Positions 22,144 to 35,006 of a stretch of 64,000 nucleotides of DNA are shown piece by piece (position 1 is the first letter of the stretch; the number at the start of each line of letters is the position of its first letter). The notes beneath the pieces are model-generated. The model saw only the letters and a list, made by a program, of their open reading frames with translations. It made no database searches and had not been told where the DNA came from. The stretch spans positions 1 through 64,000 of the forward strand of contig JAEPRB010000057.1 of NCBI GenBank assembly GCA_016758965.1, given 5' to 3'. A program made the position numbers and the translations under genes. The stretch is from Circinella minor. Its lineage: Eukaryota; Mucoromycota; Mucoromycetes; Mucorales; Lichtheimiaceae.

Positions 22144-25100
22144 ATGTCAACATTTTCTAATAACTTTTTTAAAGAACCCATGTTCTCTTATAGAGGCGAT
22201 ATACCTCGTTTGGATACCATTGTTACTGTGGAAAATTGTTATTACTACATGTCTCTTCTTGAAAGCTTTTATAATATCGAACAGTCTTTGGGTCCAGAAC
22301 TATTTAAACTGTATGTAATTGCAGCTGAAAGACGCTATTTGGAGTTCATCCGTATTGTTGGAAAACGAGATACATTAGAAAGGTGGAATAGTAGTAAACA
22401 GGTCCCATTGGGTAAAGAAAAGTAATTTGTAGAGAAATAAGATATACTATTTAGTGACATCGCATTAATTTTAAATCTTTTTTATTTTTCACTACTTCTA
22501 AAAAGACATTGCTTATGCATGGCATGCACATTTGATGGCTCCTTACCAGTACAAAGATGATATCTGTCCTGACTCTAATTTCGCACCACTATGGTCCCAG
22601 CCGTTTCCTTTACAACCCATGGTAAAATTATTTTACTTTCTTTTCCAAGAAAAAGCATGCATTTTCCCCTTTTTTTTTGGTTTCTTTAATGATGCTAATA
22701 TTAGTCAACCAACAACGTTATATTCCATAATTAAAATTTATATAGCATAAGCAAAGAAGAGATAAAGATAAAAAACAAAAAGACTACTATGATAAAATCT
22801 GGACCCGTCATAGAGATGTTCATTTTTATATTTATCCATTCGTACTTACAAAAGAAGAATTGGAACAGACATCACTCGACAATAATCCGACTAGAGAGCA
22901 ACTTATCCAAATAAAAAATGGAAATGATACATTGGAAGGGGAAACACATGAACGACGCGCGCTTTATATCCATTGTGGTTCATGTTCTTCGAAAATATAT
23001 TTTGAAAGCTGGTAATGAGAGAATGCACGGCTTTTTTTTTTATTAAAGGAGGAAATTTTGTATATACTAAACCTCTCTGTTTACATATGTTAAAAAAACT
23101 ATATAAAACAGGTTAGATTATGCGTCATTTCGAACAGATCCTACTGTTGTGGTGAAATGCCCTAGTTTTATTTGTAAGCATCCTGAGAACACTGTTGATT
23201 CACTGTCAATTTCTAATGTATTGGCATCGTTACCATTCAAAGTCAGGTAAAAAATATATATATATCAAATACATTGTTGCATAATACATCAAATTAGAAG
23301 AGTATATGTAATAAGTATAAACTAACGGCTCAGCTTTCTCGAAAAAAAAAAATAACATATAAATTAGTGGAACAAAGTTGGACAGTGACGGGGCATTTAA
23401 AGATGAAAAGATCACTTCTAAAGAGAAGCCTATTCAAGAAAGAATTGATAAACGAATCAAGAAATCAAAAGACGTATTTTATGGAAGCAAAGATATGAAT
23501 GCTATGTTAAACTGTATTGCTAACTCTGAAGGCAATGGAAAGACAAATATAATCAATGCTTCTGGAGACAAAAGTTATTGCAAAGGTATAGTAATCAAGA
23601 TTATTTAGTTATATAAATATAAAGGAAAGATATTAGATAAACCCTCCAAAAAAAGAGACGCGTATACTGATTACTTTTTGTAAAAATATAGAATTTTCCA
23701 ATATTGTTGAATCTACACATAAAAACAATCCAATGGGATTATCTTTGGATCTTGTTCAAGCAATGCTTGATCAAAGAGAATACATACATACCATGGTTAC
23801 TAAAATTGCACCAAGATGGGAAAACCCAGAAAAGCACGATATTCCAAATGCTATCAATGATTATCACGATTTTTTACTTCTTTTAAAAGTTCAAAAAGAT
23901 CCAGAAGTACAAAACGCAATCCTTCCAACATGGGCTATTGGTAAATACTATTCTTTCTAATTTAATATAACAAACACATGCACGGTTAAAGATGTACATA
24001 TGTATATACGAAAAAATCCAATATACGAAAAAAAAAAGAGCTGTCAATAACAACTAATAATATATATTGTTCAATAGATATGGTTTGGCGTACACATTTG
24101 CTTTTTCCATTTAGTTATCGCGACATGATGTTATCCCAATTAGGTCGAGCTCCTAATCATAATACCTCTGTTCTGCATTCTCATTTGGAAAATTCTTTTA
24201 CTATAACCAAAAATGCCTGGAACAAACTACCTTCGTCATTTACACGAAGCATTGACTTTGGCAAAATGGCAGGTTCTGTACATCGAAAAATATCTCATAA
24301 AGCCACACGAAATTTTTTTAAATATAATCAATTAAAAAATAAATGCGTTAATAGTAATATGAAAAAGAAAATGTCAACCCTATTGTAAGTATAGCATTGA
24401 TAAACTAAAAAAATAGAGTATATATGTTTTCAATTTGCTTATCATAATCTTTTTTTTTCTTTTATTTTATATTTAGACTTGAAGATCTAAGTCATCATGG
24501 TAGTTCAGCTCGTAATGACACTCCTGCTTTTATTTCTGAAAGTAAAAATAATTCCAATGAGAAGAGGAATGATGACAACGATAATAAAAAGCAAACAAGC
24601 TCATTTTTGCCGATCACTATTCATAAAGAATCTCAATCAAATTTGATTATTTCAGAAACATTAGCATGTCAAGTTCGTGAAGAAATTTATTCAAAGATTT
24701 CTCATACCGGATATGGATACATAGGGTATGTATAGAAATCCACGCCAACTTGATTTTAAGTAAAAGATAAATATTAGCTAATACATTTATATATATATCC
24801 ATTCAAATGATATAGAACAATCTTTGATGGGATTGTCAATAAAGAAACAGCAGGAGTTTCTAAAAGGTACATTATTATTTGAATGTTATAATGGGAAAAA
24901 AAAGTAGCTGTATATATACATTGTAACTTTATTCATTAACTTACCATTGCATCAACATTATATACCACCTATATTTCTTACTAGGATTGGTAATTATGAT
25001 GTCTAGTTTGCATTTCATTTTAGTTATATTCATTGTTAATGGAGAAAAAAAATACTTATGTATGTCCTTTTTTTATAATTTTCTAGAGACAAAAACATAT

Positions 25101-25997
25101 AGTCCTCGAAATCCTCATTGGAGAATAACAGTAAAACGAAGTAAATACACACGCACAAAAAAAAGGGTGGTGGTGGTGGTGGTGGTGGGGAAATGATTAC
25201 ATAACATATGGTTTTACATATGATACTACAGAATACTAAAAAAAATATGAACACTCAGTGTATGGTCGTATACCTCCTGGAAGTACAATAGCTGTTTACC
25301 ATAAACGGAATCCTGAACGCTTTCTTGGCCAAGTTGAAGATGATTATTATTCCAAAAGAACCGACCTACAGCTTATAAAACCGTTAAAAAGCGAAGAAAA
25401 AAAGTACGAATGGTGGGTCGCATCATGGAGTCTCTATGGTATGATGCGGCGGAAATATTCCAAAAAACATAAACAGTGGGGTTGGACGACCGATGGTCTT
25501 GACTGGTATTCTGAAACTGAATGTCAATTCACAACATGTCCAAGCGGCAAGTTTACTGGTTCTAAATTCTTTCCAAATATGAATGCTCGCATGCGAAAAG
25601 GTTACAGTGGCTATGCTTCTACAACAAATAATACGACTACTGGTAGTACGAATTATAGCCTTGACATGACATCGATGTGTGGAATCAGTAACTTTGATTC
25701 ATGTGATACTGGAGGCGGCAGCTCAGGTGCTTGTGGATCGGGTGGAGGTGGTGACTCTGGTGGTGGAGGAGGAGGAGGAGGAGACTCTGGAGGAGGTAAG
25801 CCTTTTAAGAAATATTTTACATATACGTACTTATCAAGTTTGGAAATCAACATGTGTATAGAGATTGGTCTTGTTATTTAATTGAAGAGATTAATTGGCA
25901 GAACGTTGGATTTAACGCATACTTTTATTATATATGTATATTAGGTGGAGGCTGTGGTGGCGGAGGAGGAGGTTGCGGTGGCGGGGGTGGCGACTAA
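22144..25997 (+). CDS. Glycine-rich domain-containing protein (DUF1399/GRDP-like), about 12 exons
   Basis: Exons: 22144-22411, 22506-22621, 22746-23011, 23112-23246, 23368-23585, 23692-23940, 24078-24384, 24477-24725, 24816-24866, an unresolved exon around 25024-25140, 25259-25795 and 25945-25997. All resolved junctions are GT-AG and keep phase. The DUF1399 landmark AYAWHAHLMAPYQYKDD (exon 2) is partly repeated as DMVWRTHLLFPFSYRD (exon 7). LYIHCGSCSSKIYFESW, NPHWRITVKR and YEWWVASWSLYG follow. The tail is Gly-rich with Ser, Asp and Cys (GGGCGGGGGGCGGGGGD). Known relatives are poorly understood, and no enzymatic role is visible. The junction from exon 9 (ends 24866, phase 2) to the NGEKK...ETKTYSPRN exon does not keep frame with any normal-length GT-AG intron I can find. 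Confidence 0.82.
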
Positions 25998-28172
25998 ACC
26001 TTTCAATTATAATATCTTCTGCCAATCTCCCGATTCATCACCAGCTATTACATCGTCCGGATTTATAATTGTATATATATATAATCTTTTTTACTTTGGT
26101 GACTATTATAAGATTTACGTAGTCGCTATTTTATGAACTTGAATATTGACTTGTAAATTATAAATAAATAAATATGCGTAGAAATTGACTATTTATATCT
26201 GACTGAGAGAAAATATATATTATACACATATTTTTTATCTTATTATCTGGAGAAGAGACTACTATCATAATTTTGCTTCACTTTTTACACGTTTGTCAGT
26301 GTGTGACCTTCAGCACTGATATTGACGTTTTATTACCATCGACACTATGATTAATAGTGGGATATACTTCTTTTTGTATGTGCTGTTGTCTGTAATACAT
26401 ATCAAAGATAATGATTGAGACAGATATTATTCGTTACGTTTCGATCTTGACTAACCATATCTCTTTTTTTTATTCTTATTATGTTTAGTATATATATAAA
26501 CACTAATATTTATATTTTGGCTTGGTTTTATAACAATTGTTTTACTTTTGTATAATGTATATATGAAAAGCACAGATTATCAAATAATAAAAATAGGCCT
26601 ACTAATTAAATTGAGTACTTACTTTTATTACCTGACCCTAGCACAAATCAATTACAGTTTTTCAAATGATTAACATGAACAAAACAAAAAAACATTTTCT
26701 AGATCATTATAAGAGAAGGATTATTATAAAGTCAGTACGTATTTCATTTGAAAAAGTAATTTATTGAACTAGTAAAAGATTTACCAAAGGTGAATGTAGC
26801 AGGAAAAGAAAAAAAAAGAAGACATATCAGACCAGGTACAAAATAATATTAGCTATACATTGATTGTTTAAATCTATCAATTGTTCAAAGAAAAAAAAAT
26901 AAGTTGGATGATAACAAATTAGGGGTTTTTTTTTTTCAAATAACTATAAACTTTGTTCCTGACAATTTACATGATTGCGCTGGCTGTGTTATAACTATTG
27001 ATCACGTACAATGATACTACGTATTATGTATTTTTTTTTCTGGATGTTTAATTAGCCAATACCTTTACTTTCACTTTATCTTTATATTATGTGAGCCTTA
27101 GCAAGTCGTTCATTATCATATTGCATGATGTACCGCCGAGAATTAAAACAACTTATTATAAGAACCTGGATACTCTTTATTTTATACATTTGGCCTTCAA
27201 ATTTTAGAATTAATAATATATACGTACTCCAAAGTTCTTTATTTATAGATCCATGATGATTTTTCTAGAAGGTAATTAATGTGATCTCTGTATATATATT
27301 AATATAATGTCTCGTACACATCTAGACTCTATTTCGTGGTTCTTTAATTTTTTTCTTGTTGGAAAAATAAAAACAATGTTCGTATGACATACATTTTTTT
27401 TACAGGATCAAAAATGATCGATATTTTGATAATTGTTCAAGATCTTCCCTCCCCCCTAATTTTTTTTGACAAAACTTTTTTTTTTGTAGCAGTAGGTTTC
27501 TTTTTGAGATACGTAATAAGGATCTACTTTTGATTACAGAAAAAAGAACAATCTATTTTAACTAGCCTCCTTTATAAAAGTTGAAGACGCCGCCACACTG
27601 GTTCTTCATGTGTTTAGAATACTTGTTCATGTATGATCATAAGCAGAAAAAAAAATGAGGTATATACGTATACTGATACTGTAGTTGATGAATAATGGTA
27701 TATAATAAAAAGAACTACTTTATATATATTCAAGTACCAACTTCTTTTTTTTGCATCACTTTATTGTCCAACTATGTTATTGAGTGTGTAATATGAAAAT
27801 ATTTACCCCTGGTATTGAATATACAACGATAGATTCCTAGTACTTTAAAATTATATTCCTGTTTCAGACATACCGTAGTGGTACGTACAAGATTTATATA
27901 CAAGGATAAATAAATTAAGAGTACGTATCTTTTTAAGGTGTGTATGAGCGTGAGTATGCACAAACGCCAAAGGATGTTTTTTTTCTCCTTCTTTTATGCC
28001 CCCGTTTGTTTTTCTGTGATAAAGTATTACTTAGAGTGTCAACTACAAATCTGGGGATTATTATTAGTGTTACGTATAGGAATTGAGGAAATAAAATGAT
28101 GAGCGATACGTATATAAGGAGCCGTTTTTTTTACTATCATTGTTTTTTTTTTTTGATAGGCAGATTAAAAAA
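25998..28172. other. Intergenic, nothing recognised
   Basis: AT-rich with homopolymers. No coding-like frame or large repeat seen. Confidence 0.4.
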
Positions 28173-29565
28173 ATGTTTTTCTATTATATCACAACGTTTT
28201 TTATTGGAATGATCACATTCTATGGAGTAACAGCGTTACCACGTTATCAACATGATATCAATTATTTAAGAAGACATCTTGCTACAAAAACACCTTATAT
28301 TGCAGATCACAAGCCTCAAGTAGATACTATTGGAAAGACTTTTGATGTTTTACAATTTCAAATGGTGAGCCGTCACGGAACACGGTATCCTTCCAAAGGT
28401 GATTGTCGAGATATTGCCAAAATTATTTCACATCTTCGAACAAGCAAGAATAAAAAAGCTGTCGGTTGGCTTACAACATACAAAAATGTCTATCCTGAAC
28501 GTCGTGGTAAAGAATTGGATATTAATGGAATGCGTGAAATGTACGATTATGGCTTTCGTATGTCACGCAGTCATCCACATTTAGTAGATGAAATCCTTGA
28601 TGATGATGTTTTTCGCTATTATTCATCATTGGCTTCATGGTCCCAACGTACTTCCCAATCTGTTATCGCTTTTCAACAAGGTTTTTTCGAAAATTATCAA
28701 AGGACTAGTAAAGATAACAGTAATTTGTTGGATATTGATATTGAACTCGCTGGTCATCCTATTTTTGGTTCTTCTTCTTCCGGAGGTAATATGCCGCTTA
28801 TTGCTCCAATTCAGACACTCTTTTGAAAATGGCACCAATGTTGCCCAAGCAGATATTTGCAAGCGTTGGAAAGAACAAGTTGAAGAAGACCCAGCCACAA
28901 TGAATGAATCTGACAAATGTAAAGCACGTTATGTCAATTCGATTGCAGCACGTATGGCGCAAGAATTAGGAATTCCAATGACATCAGATGATGTCGAAGC
29001 AGTTTATACAGGATGTAAATTTGATATTACTCACCAACATCGAGTAGACACATTTTGTACACTTTTGGCACCTGAAGATATATCTATTCTTGAATACCGT
29101 CAAGATCTTGAATATTATTACATGTATTCGTATGGAACAGGACTCAATACCAAATTGGCCTGTCCCCTTATTCAAGATGTTATGAGAAATATGGAGAATG
29201 CTGTTCAAGGCAAAGAAGATTATACTCGAATGGATATCAAAGTCTTACGCTCTGAATCTGTGTTTTTGACAACAACGTTTTTAGGATTATTCAAAGATGA
29301 ACAAAAATTACGCGGAGACTGGAACCAGCAACAAATTGATAAACGTATATTTCGTTCTTCCAATATATCACCTTTTGGAGGAAATGTCGTTTTTCAATTA
29401 TTAGGTGATAAAAAAGATGGCCAGAACAAGTATGTTCGAGTCCTTGTTTCAGAAAAACCAGTGATAATACCAGGGTGTCCTGGTAAAATCTGTCCATATC
29501 AGACTTTTAAGAATTTATATCAAGAAAAACTTCAGTGTAGTTTTGAACAACTTTGTAATACGTAG
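28173..29565 (+). pseudogene. Second MINPP-like histidine phosphatase, frameshifted and missing its second catalytic His
   Basis: Paralogue of the gene at 6332. ATG 28173 starts a signal peptide (MFFYYITTFFIGMITFYGV). RHGTRYP at residues 67-73 and SQRTSQSVIAFQQGFF follow. Frame 1 stops at 28824-28826 just after GGNMPLIAPIQTLF. The remainder (ENGTNVAQADICKRW ... CSFEQLCNT) continues in another frame to TAG 29563. Compared with the paralogue (IDDNCPAWDVATENSG), a short piece around the conserved NCP is missing as well, so more than a single-base slip is involved. The second motif reads VLRSES: Arg stands where the catalytic His belongs, although the acidic residue is kept. Both halves are otherwise intact, so the break is recent or partly an assembly error. 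Even if repaired, activity is doubtful. Confidence 0.8.
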
Positions 29566-30253
29566 CTAAAAAAAAACTCAAGGTCCTTACTTACTATAAA
29601 AAATAATAAAGGAATATTTGTAATAATGTTTAAATATTTATTGATATGTATACATATATCCTTTTATACAATAAAAAACTTTATAATTATTACGTAAAAA
29701 AGAAAAGAAAAACGTAATCATGGAAACAAATTACCTTTTTTGTCGCATTAAGACTCGTGTCATATTGGTGTAACAACCTATTTTTTTCCAAAGAAACTAT
29801 AATTTCTTGTAAAGAAGTGTTATACGGTCTTAGTTATACAAGATAAAATCAAATGACATCGCAACATCAGCCTTTGCACGTAATCTCTTTTATAAACTTT
29901 TAAAAGAATCTAAAAGGCATGAGAGTGATATGAGTACCCCCCCCCATTTTATTTGCACAGAAAATAATTTATTATTTCTTTGAGTACATTTAAACACATT
30001 TTAAAAGTATTTAAAAGTAGCATATGTTATTTAGATGCTTATAATTGCTGCCATTGTATATCTGGTGTTTGACACCAATAAATGTATTTGTGCAGCTAAA
30101 GTAACATTTACTGCTAATCCCTGCTGCCGTTTTCTTTATTGGGATAGACCATGTTGTTACAATTAATATTACATTGAACATGATAGATAGATAAAGCTAA
30201 ATAACAATTTACATCAATAATTACTACTCTAATAAGGCTAAGCTATGGTTTTA
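29566..30253. other. Intergenic, nothing recognised
   Basis: AT-rich. Short C-run at about 29938-29945. Confidence 0.4.
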
Positions 30254-30523
30254 TTAACTGATTATTTCATCATCGCCTACAGTATCATAAAGTCTGAGTT
30301 CCGTTTCAGCAGCGTTATTTTGACTGAGCCCTTCGTTTTCAGCATGTCCTTGTAATTTACGAATCATATCTGTGTGATATGCTGATATCACCTTCCAATC
30401 AAGTTCTTGTGTTGTGCTAGTTTTTCTATGCAAATAATTTTGATACGTACTATCCCAATACGTTCCTTCATAAAATTTTGTATTAATTCCAGTTGCTTGG
30501 GGATGCTTACTATGCTCACACAT
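30254..30523 (-). CDS. Hypothetical 89-aa protein or gene fragment
   Basis: MCEHSKHPQATGINTKFYEG... contains TTQELDWKVISAYHTDMIRK and an acidic end (DTVGDDEIIS). The composition is protein-like, unlike the neighbouring AT repeats. An in-frame stop lies just upstream of the ATG. No family recognised. It sits beside a transposase relic and may be part of an element. Confidence 0.35.
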   Translation of the reverse strand: MCEHSKHPQATGINTKFYEGTYWDSTYQNYLHRKTSTTQELDWKVISAYHTDMIRKLQGHAENEGLSQNNAAETELRLYDTVGDDEIIS

Positions 30524-30740
30524 ATGAAAGTAGATCTAAGTGGATTTAAGATGCTAGTCTTATATGGTCACCAGTCAATATTTTGTGGAATAAACAAGCC
30601 GAAAGCAATATATTATACTATTATAAATGTCATGCAAATAAGCGAGGGTGGAATGGGATTGGAAGTCGGTGTCACCCTTGGACCTCCTCTCCCATTTGTA
30701 TTTAAAACTTGGTATGAGATGGGAATAGTGGGAAGAAATA

Positions 30741-30742
30741 TC

Positions 30743-30770
<28 letters not shown>
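30741..30770. repeat. Poly(A) tract
   Basis: About 30 uninterrupted A residues immediately upstream of the Plavaka relic. Confidence 0.95.
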
Positions 30771-30773
<3 letters not shown>

Positions 30774-30826
30774 GCAAGTACATACGCACACCGAGAATAA
30801 ATAGTTAACTTGTGCTTAATATATAG

Positions 30827-32242
30827 GAAACATTCCTATGGAATATAGGAATAGTGACTTGTACCGTGCTACCAAGACTATAGCTTTTTTACCTGTTGTT
30901 GATTGTAAGGATGGATTTGGCCCACTTACATGGCTTTCCGCCTTTCGTGTTGCGGTTTTTCATCACTGTCTTTCGTTGATTTTGAATCCATTCAAATCTG
31001 ATCATGAAAGGTATACACTATTTTATAATATATATCCACTAGATATCCTTAGTGCTATTATTATATTTACTAATTCTATATGTCCATTGGCCTATTGTAT
31101 ATCTTAGTGTACAAACATATATGTTACAAGGACCTTTTAATAAGCTTTATCCAAGAATTCCAGTTTTATTCTGTTATCTAGCTGACCTTCCTGAGCAGTA
31201 TGTAGCTAATCGATATGATTAAAAAATTATGGATATATTTATTAAGAAATACTTATATAATCACTCTGCCTGATAGACATATGATTGCAATCGTGAAAAA
31301 TGGTCAAACCAAATATTTATGCCCGCGGTGCCTGGTCCCCACATGTAATTTCCATCTTCCGTGTTTCTGCAATAATGGTAATGGTGTGACTCCACGGACA
31401 AAACAGTTTATGCAAACAATTTACGAACATGGCAAGAAATTGATGACATATAATAAATCAACAAGTGAACTTTGTTAAGAATATTCAACACACATTATCA
31501 AGGTAGTAACTGTTATTTATGCGTGACTGTATATGTGTTACGATGCTTCTGTGGTTCTGGCAGTTAAATCGTTTAATAATTATATATTGTTTTAGAATGC
31601 TTTCTGGCGTGTGCCATTGTTTGATGAGCTGTCGAGTTTCCTGGTTGTCGCTTGCCTTCATCAGCTTGGTGGTCTATACAAGCATCTTATCGAATGTACC
31701 GAAAAGTTTGTAAAGTCGTCCGAAGATGGAAACGCAAAGTTGAAAAAGATCAACAAGAGGCACGTATCATATTATTTATATAAATAAACATATAACTAAG
31801 TGAGCACTTTATGATATTACCAAACTAATTGTTTTACTATTTATATAGGGCCTCACTTATTCCTCCCTTTCACGGTCTACGTTCATTCAAAAGTGGATAT
31901 ATATTGAGCTCGTTAAAAAATCCTACTTACACTGAAATGAAATCTCACATGAATGTAAATATATATTATCTAATGTTATTACTATATATTATGATGTATG
32001 GCATATAGACTCAACGTTTACATTCGTTTATTTTAGATTCTCTTGATTTGTATTCATGATTTGATATCACTACAAGCAACTCTTTGCCTTCGAAAGTTTG
32101 TGGACTGTTTTTATTTGGCCACTTTGAATGTTCATACAGAAACCACTTTGAAGGAATTAGATTTAGAATTACAAGAATATAATAGATTGTGTCCTGTTTT
32201 TCAATCGTATTCACCAGTAAATATTATAAGAAATGAAGGATA
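30827..32242 (+). pseudogene. Plavaka-type (CMC/CACTA-like) transposase remnant
   Basis: Blocks in the order seen in fungal Plavaka transposases: GNIPMEYRNSDLYRATKTIA then FLPVV; FRVAVFHHCLSLILNP; after an in-phase intron (31012-31108) LYPRIPVLFCYLADLPEQ; after a second in-phase intron (31198-31278) HMIAIVKNGQTKYLCPRCL; then NAFWRVPLFDELSSF and VACLHQLGGLYKHLIE; ASLIPPFHGLRSFKSG; and ISLQATLCLRKFVDCFYLAT. The N-terminus, where the first catalytic Asp would be, and the C-terminus are missing, and the junction near 31477-31590 does not keep frame. Inactive relic. Splice sites of the central part are still clean, so decay is not very old. Confidence 0.62.
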
Positions 32243-33581
32243 AAATGTGACAGGTCTTTATAGTCGTAGTTTGATACTAATTACAGCTATAATAATGTAA
32301 AAGCAGGGAGGTTGAAACCTCATGTAACGGGAGTACTATTTGTGCACTTATATAGAGTATACTAATTGATTGATTGTATTACGTAATAGTCTTTGAAGAT
32401 ACTTGTATTCGGATAAGCATTTTCTCGTCTAAGGAATAGATATCAGCCAAAAACGACCCATATTGAAGTTTAGCGCATAACGCATGAAACTCGGCACTTT
32501 TGAGTTTCCTGAAGATCCTTTTTTTTTCCTCCATGAACATAACAGTTACCTTACTTTTTTTTTTTAGATATTTTGGAGTTGACTTTCAAAATCATTTGGT
32601 ATTCTTAAATTATGTTGTTCGTCACTGTTACTTGACTATGATAAATAGTAGGAAAAAAAAAGATAGAATATAAAATTACATTAATAAAATGAAAGTGAAA
32701 CGGATAAAAGTGTTCACGTGTTTATACTTCCTAAATAATATAATTTGCATGTATTAGCTCTTTTCTATGGATCTGCTCTTAAAAGTAAATGATGAAATAT
32801 CAAGTCTCGATAAAAACTTTCACATCCTCTTTATTTTCACACTAAAAATGGGGAGATGTAAGTTTGAAATTGAACGGGCGTTCCTTATTAGAGTGTAGAT
32901 ATTCTATACGCCATACAAGAGTTTCAGTTTTAACTTTTAATATATGTATTTTATTTTATTTTTATTACTATGCTCATAGGAATGGATGTTGTATTTGTCC
33001 TAACCAGCCTCCGTTGAAAATGAGGGTGGCACAAAAAAAAAACTTGCGTGCGATCTGACCAATATTGCTTTCTTTTCTTAATCGCACCATTACGAATGGC
33101 CAACAAGACAATAATGAGTTGAGAGATCTTGAACGAATTATGAAACAGGTCAAAAATAATTTTTAATGAAACTATATAAACTTATAATAATCAAAAACTT
33201 TGTTTTTTCTGTACCCCTTGCCAAAGTTAAAAAGAACAATGGATGAAGAGGGTCTGTGCTTTTTTCGGAGTTGGCTGTGAAACAGTGTGTGTGCTCATAA
33301 TGCAAAAGAAAACAAAGTTGTTATTTTCTTTCGTTGCCATGGTAACCGTGCTCCTTTATTTTAAAATCATCACTCCCTACCCTTTTTGTTTATACAAGCT
33401 TATACTATACTTAGTAATCCTATCACCCTGCACTGTGCTTGAAATGAGCTATGCCAATGAGAAGCTTGAAAAATAAAAAAATTTAAAGCGGTCACGTAAA
33501 AAAAAAGTATAAAAGGATTCATTTTTTTCCTCTTTTTTTTTTTCTCCTTAAATAGGCCTCCTCTTTCGGGGGGTGGCCCGG
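32243..33581. other. Intergenic, nothing recognised
   Basis: AT-rich with T-runs. Short open frames here have no protein likeness. Confidence 0.35.
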
Positions 33582-33818
33582 CTTCAGCCCAGGCAATTAG
33601 TTGCAATCAGCTAATTAACCTTAAAAAGTTAAAGGGTGTCCTACACTCATAATTTACACTTTAGTTAAGAAGTGGGCCATAGCAAATAAAATAGCTTCGG
33701 TTATTTTATTTGTTTTTGGTAACCCTCTTAATTTAATTTGTATTATTATTAAGTGTACAAATCCCTAAACTTTTTAATGGTTAATGGTTGGTTACAAATT
33801 AATTGACCTGGGCTGAAG
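33582..33818. mobile_element. 237-bp MITE with imperfect ~65-bp inverted ends
   Basis: The left end CTTCAGCCCAGGCAATTAGT and the right end, read on the minus strand, CTTCAGCCCAGGTCAATTAA match. Likeness continues through TTAACCxTTAAAAAGTT and a GTACAC/CTACAC stretch. No coding capacity. Target duplication not resolved. Confidence 0.7.
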
Positions 33819-35006
33819 TGCGTTAGGATGATCGGAGTATCAGCGAGTTACTACTTCCTTTATTAGTTAAACACAATGATAAATAAATTGTTTTTTTTAC
33901 TTATGACGATGAGTTGAATTCTTTTTTTAATTTTTGCTGGTATAATAATGCGCTTGACATTATTAAAACACGCGTTTGAATTTTTTTTTTTTGGCCACGC
34001 CTATTATATATTTCATTTCCTCCATTTTCTTTTTTCTTTTTTTTTACGCAATGCCATTTGTTCGAACTAAAATAAAAAATATGAGAGATCCCCCATTATG
34101 TAAATGCGTGGTAGAATTCAAACATGTCCAGTCCTTTTATTAAAACTTCTGAATGGTTCAACTAAAGGTGAGCAAGTCTCAGGTAAAATATATATATATA
34201 TACTTGCCAATGGTGAGTGTTACTGAAATGAGTGAACCATTTTTTTTATTGTTTTCAAGGTATTTTTTTTTGAAGGTCTTATGACCCACAAATACATTTT
34301 ATTCTGGTCCATGACGATATTATATAAAAACAATACTTGTTCATAAGGTAATAATAGTAACTTAGCCATTTTAATAAAACGAAATCATTTTTTTTACTTT
34401 CTTTATTTTTTACGTCTATTTTGCTGACTGAGTAATTATATCCAAGTAACTATTATACTATTTTATATAGTTATTAAAGAATCGCATGAATGGAAAAAAT
34501 CACATATCTAATATCCAATCTTGGTTTCACATAGCAATCATAATTAAAAAAGGAGATTCTTTACATGATCGTCCTTTATGGTTAACATATTAATCCAAAT
34601 AGGGTATAAATAACCCACGTTATTTACTTTATAAGGCAATTTGTTTAAAGATGGTCAAGTTTCATTTCGTTTGAAACATAAAAAAAAAAAAAAAAAGATG
34701 AGTATAATTTTTATTGAGATAATAACATAATATAATATACATGATAATGATAATGATAACAACGATAATTATGGAAATAGGATAATGATGGGGATATGAT
34801 AGTAATAATGACAATATAATAGTTAATAAAAATACAAGTAATGATAAATGAAAGAGGTAAAAGTAGGATATAATGATAGTGATATGCTTTTTATGATGAG
34901 AAAAATGGTATATAATAATAATGCTTGAAAAGGAATATTGCTTTTTTTTCTTTCTTGGGAGAATACCTAGGGTTATCATGAGAGTGTATAAGTTTGGTTA
35001 TTATTA
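33819..35006. other. Intergenic, nothing recognised
   Basis: Includes an ATA/GATAAT-rich stretch at about 34730-34920 that is open on the minus strand only because of low complexity. Confidence 0.4.

Noticed and set aside
24990..25023. 34-nt intron with a 5-nt microexon in the DUF1399 gene
   Set aside because: Intron shorter than any other here (all at least about 50 nt); kept only as an unresolved junction.
28781..28809. GT...AG stretch (29 nt) that could join the two frames of the second phosphatase
   Set aside because: Too short for a fungal spliceosomal intron, and it would remove the conserved NMPLIAPI residues.
34662..34979. 105-aa minus-strand ORF rich in Ile, Tyr and Ser
   Set aside because: Product of GATAAT-type low complexity, no protein likeness.
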